The notes beneath the pieces were generated by a model. That model was not told where the DNA came from, did not search any database, and saw nothing but the letters and a program-made list of their open reading frames with translations. Below are positions 57,130 to 64,000 of a stretch of DNA of 64,000 bases, one piece after another (positions within the stretch are counted from its first letter, which is position 1; each line of letters begins with the position of its first letter). The position numbers and the translations under genes were made by a program. The stretch lies in the NCBI RefSeq assembly GCF_024734665.1, contig NZ_CP102931.1:1920001-1984000 (forward strand), in the 5' to 3' direction. Source of the stretch: Variovorax paradoxus (lineage in GTDB: Bacteria; Pseudomonadota; Gammaproteobacteria; Burkholderiales; Burkholderiaceae_C).

Positions 57130-58110
57130 ATGAGCAAGCCCAAGATCCTGGTCGCGCGCGCGATCTTTCCCGAGACCATCGAACGCCTGTCGCAGCATTT
57201 CGAGGTCGAGTCGAACCAGTCCGACGAGAGCTGGAGCAAAGAGCAACTGATCGCCAAACTGCAGGGCAAGCAGGGCGCCTTCACCACCGGCAGCGAGCGC
57301 ATCGACGCCGCCGTGCTCGACGCCTGCCCCGACCTGAAGATCTGCGCCAACATGGCCGTGGGCTACAACAACTTCGACGTCGATGCGATGGCCGCGCACG
57401 GCGTGCTCGGCACCAACGCCCCCGACGTGCTGACCGAGACCACCGCCGACTTCGGCTTTGCGCTGCTGATGGCTACGGCACGCCGCATCACCGAGAGCGA
57501 ACACTTCCTGCGCGCGGGCAAGTGGCAGAAGTGGAGCTTCGACATGTTCGCGGGCTCCGACATCCACGGCTCGACGCTGGGCATCATCGGCATGGGCCGC
57601 ATCGGGCAGGGTATTGCCAAGCGCGGTGCGCATGGCTTCGGCATGAAGGTGATCTATCACAACCGCTCGAAGCTCGACGCGGCGCTCGAAGCCGAATGCA
57701 AGGCCAGCTACGTGAGCAAGGAAGAGCTGCTCAAGACGGCCGACCACGTGGTGCTGGTGGTGCCTTACTCGCCGGCTTCCCATCACACCATCGGCGCGGC
57801 CGAGATCGCGCTGATGAAGCCGACCGCCACGCTCATCAACATTGCGCGCGGCGGCATCGTCGACGACGCGGCCCTGGCCGTGGCCCTGCGCGAAAAGCGC
57901 ATTGCCGCCGCCGGCCTCGACGTGTTCGAGGGCGAGCCCAAGGTGCATCCCGACCTGCTGACCGTGCCCAACGTGGTGCTGACACCGCATATCGCCAGCG
58001 CCACCGTGCCCACGCGCCGCGCCATGGCCGACCTCGCGGCTGACAACCTCATCGCGTACTTCGGCGGCAAGGGGCCGCTGACGCCTGTGACGCCGGTGCC
58101 CGGCAAATAG
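57130..58110 (+). CDS. D-2-hydroxyacid dehydrogenase (glyoxylate/2-ketogluconate reductase-like)
   Basis: A 326-residue NAD(P)H-dependent reductase of the D-isomer 2-hydroxyacid dehydrogenase family. It has the substrate-binding ICANMAVGYNNFDVDAMAAH (74-93), the NAD motif GMGRIGQ near residue 158, INIARGGIVDD (catalytic Arg), GLDVFEGEP (Glu) and the active-site His in LTPHIASA. Likely substrates are glyoxylate, hydroxypyruvate or 2-keto-D-gluconate. The ATG at 57130 follows a GAGAGA box. Context gives no further clue. Confidence 0.92.
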   Translation: MSKPKILVARAIFPETIERLSQHFEVESNQSDESWSKEQLIAKLQGKQGAFTTGSERIDAAVLDACPDLKICANMAVGYNNFDVDAMAAHGVLGTNAPDVLTETTADFGFALLMATARRITESEHFLRAGKWQKWSFDMFAGSDIHGSTLGIIGMGRIGQGIAKRGAHGFGMKVIYHNRSKLDAALEAECKASYVSKEELLKTADHVVLVVPYSPASHHTIGAAEIALMKPTATLINIARGGIVDDAALAVALREKRIAAAGLDVFEGEPKVHPDLLTVPNVVLTPHIASATVPTRRAMADLAADNLIAYFGGKGPLTPVTPVPGK

Positions 58111-58130
58111 GCAGAGGCGATACCGCAACC

Positions 58131-59516
58131 TTGGACACTTCACTGGTTCTTATTGCACTGGCCGTACTCGCAGCCATCCAGCTCGTGCTGGTGATCTGGC
58201 TGCTGGCCCGTCGGCAAGCCCCAGCCGACCATAGCGACCTGCTGCGCGTGCTGGCTGCGCTGGGCTCGGCCAACGAGCGCACCGAGCGCGAACTGCGTAA
58301 CGACATCGGCGAAAGTTCGCGCGGCGCGCGGCAGGAAACCGCGCAGGCCTTCGCCACTTTCCAGCAGGCGCTGGTGCAGCAGGGCGCCGAAGCCACGCGC
58401 ACGCAGAACGCGCAGCTCGATGCCTTCTCGCTGCAGCTCGCGTCCCTGCAGAAGACGCTGGCAGACACGCTCAACACCCAGCTGCAGGGCCTGAGCGAAT
58501 CGAACGCTCGGCGCCTATCGGAAGTGCGCGAGACGATGGAAACGCAGCTCGCGCAGCTGCAGCAGACCAACGCCGCCAAGCTCGACGAGATGCGCAAGAC
58601 CGTCGACGAGAAGCTGCAGAGCACGCTCGAAGCGCGCCTTGGCGAAAGCTTCAAGCAGGTGGCCGACCGGCTCGAGCAGGTGCACAAGGGCCTTGGCGAA
58701 ATGCAGACGCTGGCCGTGGGCGTCGGCAGCCTGCAGCGCGTGCTGACCAACGTGAAGACGCGCGGTATCTTCGGCGAGGTGCAGCTCGAAGCGCTGCTCG
58801 AACAGGTGCTCACGCCTGACCAGTACGCCAAGCAGATCGAGACCAAGCCGCGCAGCGGGCAGCGCGTCGACTTCGCCATTCGCTTTCCGGGTCGCGGCGA
58901 CGACGGCGCGCCGGTGTGGCTGCCCATCGACGCCAAGTTTCCGCGCGACGACTACGAGCGGCTCCTCGATGCGCACGAGCGCGCCGATGCCGCGGGCGCC
59001 GAGCTGGCGGCCAAGGCGCTCGAGGCCCGCATCCGCACCGAGGCCAAGTCGATTGCCGACAATTACCTCGCGGCCCCGCACACCACCGATTTCGCCATCC
59101 TCTTCCTGCCGGTCGAAAGCCTCTATGCCGAGGTGCTGCGCCGGCCCGGGCTGATGGATGCGGTGCAGCGCCAGCATCGCGTGACGCTGGCCGGCCCGAC
59201 CACCTTGCTCGCCATGCTCAACAGCCTGCACATGGGCTTTCGCACCCTGGCATTGGAGCGGCAGGCTTCCGAGGTGTGGAAGGTGCTGGGCGCGGTGAAG
59301 ACCGAGTTCGAGCGCTATGGCGAATGGGTCGCACGCATCAAGGAGCAGGTGGCCAAGGCTTCGGACACGCTCGACAAGGCCGACACGCGCGCCCGGCAGA
59401 TGCGTCTGGCGCTGCGCAAGGTCGAGGCGCTGCCCGAGGCGCAGGCCCAGGCGCTGCTGCCACCCACGGCCGGCACCGACGCCGAACCTGACAGCGAGGG
59501 CGAAGACACTCCGTGA
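58131..59516 (+). CDS. rmuC: DNA recombination protein RmuC homolog
   Basis: A 461-residue RmuC-family protein. An N-terminal membrane anchor (about 3-26) is followed by a long coiled coil (about 55-180), then the conserved RmuC nuclease-like domain (about 195-405) with LQRVLTNVKTRGIFGEVQLE and DFAIRFPGRGDDGAPVWLPI, then DAKFP and MGFRTLALERQASEVWKVLG. E. coli RmuC limits inversions at short inverted repeats. The start is a TTG at 58131 with AGAGG upstream; no better start is seen. Its stop overlaps the MFS start by four bases. Confidence 0.92.
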   Translation: MDTSLVLIALAVLAAIQLVLVIWLLARRQAPADHSDLLRVLAALGSANERTERELRNDIGESSRGARQETAQAFATFQQALVQQGAEATRTQNAQLDAFSLQLASLQKTLADTLNTQLQGLSESNARRLSEVRETMETQLAQLQQTNAAKLDEMRKTVDEKLQSTLEARLGESFKQVADRLEQVHKGLGEMQTLAVGVGSLQRVLTNVKTRGIFGEVQLEALLEQVLTPDQYAKQIETKPRSGQRVDFAIRFPGRGDDGAPVWLPIDAKFPRDDYERLLDAHERADAAGAELAAKALEARIRTEAKSIADNYLAAPHTTDFAILFLPVESLYAEVLRRPGLMDAVQRQHRVTLAGPTTLLAMLNSLHMGFRTLALERQASEVWKVLGAVKTEFERYGEWVARIKEQVAKASDTLDKADTRARQMRLALRKVEALPEAQAQALLPPTAGTDAEPDSEGEDTP

Positions 59517-60676
59517 AAGGCTCCGAACTGCTGCGTGTCATCGGTGCCCAGGTGTGCCTGCACGCCACCATGGCCGGCATGCGGCTCGCCACGCCGCTGC
59601 TGGCACTTCAACAGGGGTATAGCGCGCTGGCGGTCGGCGTGCTGATTTCGCTGTTCGCGCTGACCCAGGTTTTTCTCGCCTTGCCGGCAGGGCGCTTTGC
59701 CGACCGATACGGCTTCAAGCGACCGCTGTGGCTGTCGGTCATCGCGGCAGTCGTCGGCGCGGGGCTGGTGGTGATCTTCCCGATCTTTCCGGTGATGTGC
59801 GTCGCAGCCCTGCTGACTGGCGGCGCCACGGGGGCGACGGTCATCGCGCTGCAGCGGCACGTGGGGCGCTCGGCCACCGACCCGACGCAGCTCAAGCGCG
59901 TTTTCAGCTGGCTCGCCATTGCGCCGGCCGTGGCCAATTTCGTGGGGCCGTTCCTGGCCGGCATGCTGATCGACCATGCGGGCCGTGCGCCTGCGGACAT
60001 GCTCGCGTTCCGCATCTGCTTCGCGGTGATGGCGGCGCTGCCCATCCTCTGCTGGATGCTCGCGCGCGGCGCGCACGAGCCGCCGCCCACCGCCCCCGTG
60101 GCGGGCGCCAAGCCGACGCGTGCCTGGGACCTGCTGCGCGAGCCGATGTTCCGCCGCCTGCTGTTTGTGAACTGGCTGCAGTCGTCGAGCTGGGACGTGC
60201 ACGCCTTCGTGCTGCCGGTGCTGGGGCACGACCGGGGCATCAGCGCTTCGGTGATCGGCTCGATCCTGGGCGCCTTCGCCATTGCGGCGGCGGTCATCCG
60301 CGTGGTGCTGCCGGTGATTGCCTCGCGGGCGTCGGAGCGCAGCGTGATCCTGAGTTCCACGGCGGTCACGGCGATGGTGTTCGCGATCTATCCGCTGCTG
60401 GATTCGGCCTGGACCATGGGCATCTGTTCGGTGGTGCTCGGCTTCGCGCTGGGCGCGGTGCAGCCGATGGTGATGAGCATGCTCCACCAGATCACGCCGC
60501 ACACCCGCCACGGCGAAGCGCTGGGCCTGCGGCTCATGACCATCAACGCGTCGAGCGTGGCAATGCCGATGTTGTTCGGCTCGCTCGGCGCGCTGATCGG
60601 CATCGGTGGCGTGTTCTGGGTGGTTGGGGGCGTGGTGGCGATTGGCGCGCGCGCGACCTGGGGTTTGAAGGTCTGA
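59513..60676 (+). CDS. MFS transporter (DHA1/YcaD-like)
   Basis: A 387-residue, 12-helix MFS permease. The start is a GTG at 59513 overlapping the rmuC stop (GTGA), so translation is coupled. The loop 2-3 motif reads GRFADRYGFKRPLWLS, and later FSWLAIAPAVANFVGPFLAG and HGEALGLRLMTINASSVAMP are visible. The substrate is unknown; such proteins often export drugs or metabolites. No regulator is adjacent. It ends 112 bases before the TetR-controlled MFS operon. Confidence 0.88.
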   Translation: MKGSELLRVIGAQVCLHATMAGMRLATPLLALQQGYSALAVGVLISLFALTQVFLALPAGRFADRYGFKRPLWLSVIAAVVGAGLVVIFPIFPVMCVAALLTGGATGATVIALQRHVGRSATDPTQLKRVFSWLAIAPAVANFVGPFLAGMLIDHAGRAPADMLAFRICFAVMAALPILCWMLARGAHEPPPTAPVAGAKPTRAWDLLREPMFRRLLFVNWLQSSSWDVHAFVLPVLGHDRGISASVIGSILGAFAIAAAVIRVVLPVIASRASERSVILSSTAVTAMVFAIYPLLDSAWTMGICSVVLGFALGAVQPMVMSMLHQITPHTRHGEALGLRLMTINASSVAMPMLFGSLGALIGIGGVFWVVGGVVAIGARATWGLKV

Positions 60677-60706
60677 CGGGGCGAGGGCGCAAAATCCACA
60701 TTCCAA

Positions 60707-60756
60707 ATGAGATCAATTCTCATCTGATTGACAATTTACTGACTTGAAGTCAGTAT
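60707..60756 (+). promoter_or_regulatory. Promoter with embedded TetR-type operator for the MFS/TetR operon
   Basis: -35 TTGACA (60728-60733) is a perfect consensus, with CAGTAT as a weak -10 at 17-base spacing (60751-60756). A 19-bp palindrome, TACTGACTT-G-AAGTCAGTA (60737-60755), fills the spacer and overlaps the -10. A second dyad, ATGAGA-N5-TCTCAT (60707-60723), sits just upstream. This is an ideal repressor site; the TetR encoded at the end of the operon is the likely ligand-responsive repressor. Confidence 0.8.
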
Positions 60757-60788
60757 CGGTGCCTTCTTCAACGATCCTGAAGGCGTCC

Positions 60789-62318
60789 ATGGACTCCCCC
60801 ATTCAGGCTGCGGCCGACCCGCGCCGCCGTCTCGCGCTGGTTGCCGCGGTGTACCTCGGCAGCTTCATCGCCACGCTCGACGTGAGCATCGTCAACGTCG
60901 CGCTGCCCACGCTGCAGCGGGCGCTTTCCACCGACCTCGCCGGATTGCAGTGGGTGATCGACATCTACGCGCTGTGCCTCTCGGCCTTCATGCTGTCGGC
61001 GGGGCCGCTGGGGGACCGCTATGGCCGCAAGCGCGCCTGGCTGGCCGGTGTGGCTGTGTTCACCGTTGGCTCGACGATGTGCGCGATAGCCGGCAGCCTG
61101 CCGATCTTGCTGGCGGGCAGGGCGGTGCAGGGCGTGGCCGGCGCGCTGATGATTCCGGGGGCGCTGTCGCTGCTGGCGCATGCGTTTCCGGAGCCGGTCG
61201 AGCGGGCGCGGGTGATCGGCGGCTGGTCGTCGTTCTCGGCGCTGTCGCTGGTCCTCGGGCCGTTGCTTGGCGGGCTGCTGGTGGACCATGCGGGCTGGCA
61301 GAGCATCTTCCTCATCAACATTCCGATCGGGCTGCTGACGGTGGGGCTGGGGCTCTGGGGCATCAAGGAAAGCTCGCATCCCGAACATGCCGCGCTCGAC
61401 CCTGTCGGCCAAGTGCTCAGCGTGCTGTGGCTGGGCGCGCTGACCTATGGGTTGATCGCGGCGGGCGAGCATGGCTGGGGTTCTGTGCAGGCCGCGAGCG
61501 CACTGGTGGCGGCCGCCATCGGCCTCGCGCTGTTCCTGATGGTGGAGGCGCGCGTGGCGCGGCCGCTGCTGCCGCTCGGGCTGTTTCGCGATGCGCGCTT
61601 CTCGGTCACCAATTTCGCGTCGTTCGTGCTCGGCTTCTCGGCGTACGCCAGCCTGTTCTTCTTCTCGCTGTTCCTGCAGCAGGTGCAGGGCTGGTCGCCC
61701 AGCGACACCGGCTGGCGGCTGGTGCCGCAGTTCGTCGCAACTGGTGTCGTGGCCTCGCAGTTCGGCCGTCTTGCGAAACGCTTCGAGGTGCACACGCTGA
61801 TGGTGGCGGGCTACGGACTCATCGGCGGCGCGATGCTGCTGCTGACGCTGTTCTCCGCCGACACGCCCTATGCGTTGCTGGCGCTGCTGTTCGTGTTCCT
61901 CGGCGCGGGCACCGGCCTTGCCGTGCCGGCCACGAGCACGGCCGTGATGGCGTCGGTGCCGGCGCAGCGCTCGGGCATGGCCTCGGCCACGATGAACGCG
62001 CTGCGACAGGCCGGCATGCTGATCGGCATCGCGCTGCTCGGCACGCTGATGAGCACGCGCGCCACCTCGCTGCTTGCCGATGCGCTCGCGCAGGCGGGCC
62101 TGGCCAATGCGCGGCAGGCTGCCGCCGCGGCCGTTGGCCGGCACGATCTGGGCGCACTGGCCTCGCTCGATGCGTCCACCGCGCACAGCCTCCTGGCCAG
62201 CGCATTGGCCGGTGGCTTCCATGCCGCCGTGGCTTGCGCCGGCATTGCCGGCCTGCTGGCGGCGGGGCTGCTCGTGAGCGTGCGGCCCCGCGCCGCCGCC
62301 TTGCCCGCGCGCGCCTGA
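60789..62318 (+). CDS. MFS transporter, DHA2 (14-helix) drug efflux type
   Basis: A 509-residue protein with about 14 membrane helices. It begins with SFIATLDVSIVNVALPTLQR (about 25-44), the DHA2-family motif D1 region, and has GPLGDRYGRKRAWLAG (motif A) and GVAGALMIPGALSLLAHAFP (motif C-like). It should expel drugs or other toxic compounds by proton exchange, like EmrB/QacA. The ATG at 60789 is preferred to the one at 60744. It is the first gene after the operator-bearing promoter and is followed by a broken small gene and the TetR gene. Confidence 0.92.
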   Translation: MDSPIQAAADPRRRLALVAAVYLGSFIATLDVSIVNVALPTLQRALSTDLAGLQWVIDIYALCLSAFMLSAGPLGDRYGRKRAWLAGVAVFTVGSTMCAIAGSLPILLAGRAVQGVAGALMIPGALSLLAHAFPEPVERARVIGGWSSFSALSLVLGPLLGGLLVDHAGWQSIFLINIPIGLLTVGLGLWGIKESSHPEHAALDPVGQVLSVLWLGALTYGLIAAGEHGWGSVQAASALVAAAIGLALFLMVEARVARPLLPLGLFRDARFSVTNFASFVLGFSAYASLFFFSLFLQQVQGWSPSDTGWRLVPQFVATGVVASQFGRLAKRFEVHTLMVAGYGLIGGAMLLLTLFSADTPYALLALLFVFLGAGTGLAVPATSTAVMASVPAQRSGMASATMNALRQAGMLIGIALLGTLMSTRATSLLADALAQAGLANARQAAAAAVGRHDLGALASLDASTAHSLLASALAGGFHAAVACAGIAGLLAAGLLVSVRPRAAALPARA

Positions 62319-62401
62319 GGCTTCGTCCAGCCATGCCCGCCGCATACGTGCCGGTGCGCTTTCGCGCGCGCCTTCATTCGATTTTTTCCAAGGAGCTTTT
62401 C

Positions 62402-62856
62402 ATGATCCATCACGAACTCAGCCAATGGCCCCTCGTCATCAGCGTTACGGCCGGACTTCAGACACTCGAAGGCATGCAGGCCTTCACCGAAGACTGGAAC
62501 CGCTGGCTCGATCGCGGCGAACCCTTCGCCTCGCTGCGCGTGTTCGCCGACGCCGATGCACTGGTCCACCCCGAAGGCAGCGCGCAGAGCGCCAGGCAGT
62601 GGCTGCAGGAGCGCGGCGCCGACATTCGCCGCCATATGATGGGCATGGCGAGCGTGGTGCCCGCCGACCAGTACGAGAAAATGCGCAAGATGAATGTCGA
62701 GAAACTCTTCGGCGTGCCGCCAGCATCTTTGCCGACGCCGACGACGCACTGGTGTGGCTCGGCGAGCGTGTGATGGCGCCGCGCGGCCTGCCCTTCGATC
62801 TGGCCGCCGTGCGTGCGGCGATCCGCTCGGCCCGCCTGGCGGCCGCCGTTTCCTGA
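62402..62856 (+). pseudogene. Small gene of unknown function broken by a one-base frameshift
   Basis: From the ATG at 62402 (GGAG upstream) the open frame gives MIHHELSQWPLVISV... and stops at 62773 (123 residues). The reading changes at about 62717-62724 (bases CCGCCAGC): restoring one G there continues the protein through SIFADADDALVWLGERVMAP to a stop at 62856, giving 151 residues. The downstream half clearly matches the amphipathic style and the IFADADDALVWL pattern of a natural C-terminus. It may be a true deletion or a sequencing error. The family is not recognised; it has no membrane segment. It lies between the MFS and TetR genes. Confidence 0.7.
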
Positions 62857-62864
62857 GGCAGCCG

Positions 62865-63530
62865 ATGGTCAAGAGCAGCGACCCCGTCACGATTCCTACG
62901 TCTCCCGAGGGGGAGGCCGCGCCACGCCGCCGCACCAAGGCGCCAGAAACGCGCGCCGCCGCGCTGATGGACGCCGCCGAGCGCCTCTTCATCGCAAAGG
63001 GCATTGCCACCACCAGCATCGACGACATCGCGGCCGGCGCGCAGGTGGCCAAGGGCACCTTCTATCTGTACTTTCCGTCGAAAGAGGCAATGCTCGGCGC
63101 ATTGCAGCAGCGCTTCGTCGACACCTTCTGCGCGCGGCTGCAGGAGTCCATGGACCGCCATCGGCCCGACAACTATCACGCGCGCCTGAAGGCCTGGGTG
63201 GAGACGGGGCTCGAAACCTACCTGGACAACGTCGCCTTGCACGATGTGGTGTTCCACGAGTACCGGCCCGAAGACCGCCGCATGCGCAACGACAACGCCG
63301 TTATCACGCAACTGGTCGGGCTGCTGAAGCAGGGCGATGCCGCCGGCTTCTGGGACGTGGAGGACGCGACCCTCAGCGCCGTGATCCTCTTCAATGCGCT
63401 GCACGGCGTGGCCGACGACGCGGTGGCGATGGGGCAGACCGGCGAGGCGGAGCGCAAGCGCCGTGCACGCACGCTCACGAGATTCCTCGAGCAGGCGCTG
63501 CACCCGGCCGAGGATGACAGCGCCGACTGA
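62865..63530 (+). CDS. TetR-family transcriptional repressor
   Basis: A 221-residue TetR protein. The N-terminal HTH (about 28-75) reads TRAAALMDAAERLFIAKGIA, followed by SIDDIAAGAQVAKGTFYLYF. The C-terminal ligand domain (about 80-200) is all helical. The ATG at 62865 lies eight bases after the stop of the broken gene, so it is co-transcribed with the DHA2 efflux gene. It most likely binds the palindrome at 60737-60755 and autoregulates the operon, with a drug or metabolite as inducer. Confidence 0.9.
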   Translation: MVKSSDPVTIPTSPEGEAAPRRRTKAPETRAAALMDAAERLFIAKGIATTSIDDIAAGAQVAKGTFYLYFPSKEAMLGALQQRFVDTFCARLQESMDRHRPDNYHARLKAWVETGLETYLDNVALHDVVFHEYRPEDRRMRNDNAVITQLVGLLKQGDAAGFWDVEDATLSAVILFNALHGVADDAVAMGQTGEAERKRRARTLTRFLEQALHPAEDDSAD

Positions 63531-63548
63531 ACCCAGTGCGGGTTCAGT

Positions 63549-64000
63549 TCAGAGCTTGTAGAAGCGCTTGATTGCGCTCCACGCGTCTTCCGGCGCGTCG
63601 ACGTACTCGAAGAGCTTCACGTCGCCCGGCGAGATCACGCCCTCTTCGACCAGGAAGTCGAAGTCGATCAGGCGCTTCCAGTAGTCGGAGCCGAACAGCA
63701 CGATCGGCACCGGCTTCGACTTCTTCGTCTGCACCAGCGTGATCACCTCGAACAATTCGTCGAGCGTGCCAAAGCCGCCTGGGAACGCCACCAGCGCCTT
63801 CGCTCGCATCATGAAATGCATCTTGCGGATGGCGAAGTAGTGGAACTTGAAGCTCAGCGCCGGCGTGACGTACGGGTTGGCTTCTTCTTCCATCGGCAGC
63901 GCGATGGCCAGGCCGACGGAGAGGCCGCCGCCCTCGTGCGCGCCGCGGTTGGCCGCCTGCATGATGCCGGGGCCGCCGCCGGTGCAGACGAAGAGCTTGT
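63549..64000 (-). CDS. LOG-family protein (cytokinin phosphoribohydrolase-like), partial
   Basis: The C-terminal 150 residues of a Rossmann-fold LOG protein; the start is beyond the right edge. The visible part reads KLFVCTGGGPGIMQAANRGA and has the PGGFGTLDELFE motif (PGGxGTxxE), which is the nucleotide/active-site signature of cytokinin riboside 5'-monophosphate phosphoribohydrolases. Bacterial members, often annotated as TIGR00730 or lysine-decarboxylase-like, release free base from nucleoside monophosphates. It converges with the TetR gene, with 18 bases between. Confidence 0.9.
   Translation of the reverse strand, partial: KLFVCTGGGPGIMQAANRGAHEGGGLSVGLAIALPMEEEANPYVTPALSFKFHYFAIRKMHFMMRAKALVAFPGGFGTLDELFEVITLVQTKKSKPVPIVLFGSDYWKRLIDFDFLVEEGVISPGDVKLFEYVDAPEDAWSAIKRFYKL

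Noticed and set aside
55516..58143. Long minus-strand open frame opposite the antiporter and hydroxyacid dehydrogenase genes
   Set aside because: It is a shadow of two conserved genes. Its composition is again Arg/His/Gln-rich with no recognizable motif.
62601..62773. Accepting the short 123-residue product as the complete protein
   Set aside because: The last ~17 residues look out-of-frame, and the continuation in another frame to 62856 is clearly the natural C-terminus, so a frameshift is the better explanation.

Overview
The window is high-GC, densely coded DNA of a Comamonadaceae-type betaproteobacterium, most likely Variovorax or a close relative. This is inferred from the many Bug/TctC-type receptors, the solute-transport-rich catabolic gene clusters, the phasin gene and the dnaG-rpoD pair with a long Lys/Ala-rich RpoD N-terminus. 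No rRNA, tRNA, CRISPR, insertion sequence or prophage was seen.

Region 1 (1-14138) is a sugar-acid catabolic locus. A leftward operon (udh, SMP-30 lactonase, TRAP dctP-dctQ-dctM, garD, an SDR gene cut by the window edge) faces a GntR/FadR regulator gene, which is followed by a rightward operon (Bug receptor, kdgD, small lipoprotein, second Bug receptor, gudD, 2-oxoglutarate-semialdehyde dehydrogenase). Together they encode the non-phosphorylating oxidative route: uronate to aldarolactone (Udh), to aldarate (lactonase), to 5-dehydro-4-deoxyglucarate (GarD for galactarate, GudD for glucarate), to 2-oxoglutarate semialdehyde (KdgD), to 2-oxoglutarate. Two copies of a 24-bp operator-like element lie in opposite orientation before gntR and before the first Bug gene, the two places where this regulator would act.

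Region 2 (14146-29473) holds an OpuB/C-like permease-receptor fusion without its ATPase, an unusual ROK-family protein whose motif order looks circularly permuted, a secreted HExxH protein with Ig-like repeats, a NodT-type outer membrane factor with a YbhGFSR-type ABC exporter and its divergent CecR-like TetR regulator, a cardiolipin synthase, a GST and a MetE-like methyltransferase.

Region 3 (29620-45688) is catabolic: a VanA/VanB-like Rieske demethylase pair with a GntR gene between them, a complete branched-chain-type ABC importer (receptor, LivH, LivM, LivG, LivF), a DsbA-like/metallo-beta-lactamase-fold pair, a LysR-controlled HMG-CoA-lyase/CoA-transferase/Bug cluster, an HPP-CBS membrane protein and a Bcr/CflA efflux pump.

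Region 4 (45722-64000) is mostly housekeeping: rpoD, dnaG, a YihY protein, an SDR, a phasin, a hotdog thioesterase, small stress proteins, pncB, an IT-superfamily antiporter, a D-2-hydroxyacid dehydrogenase, rmuC and an MFS gene. It ends with a TetR-regulated MFS operon that contains a frameshifted small gene, and a LOG-family gene cut by the right edge. Short palindromes, terminators and operators are listed where the sequence supports them. No gene-free stretch exceeds about 300 bases.
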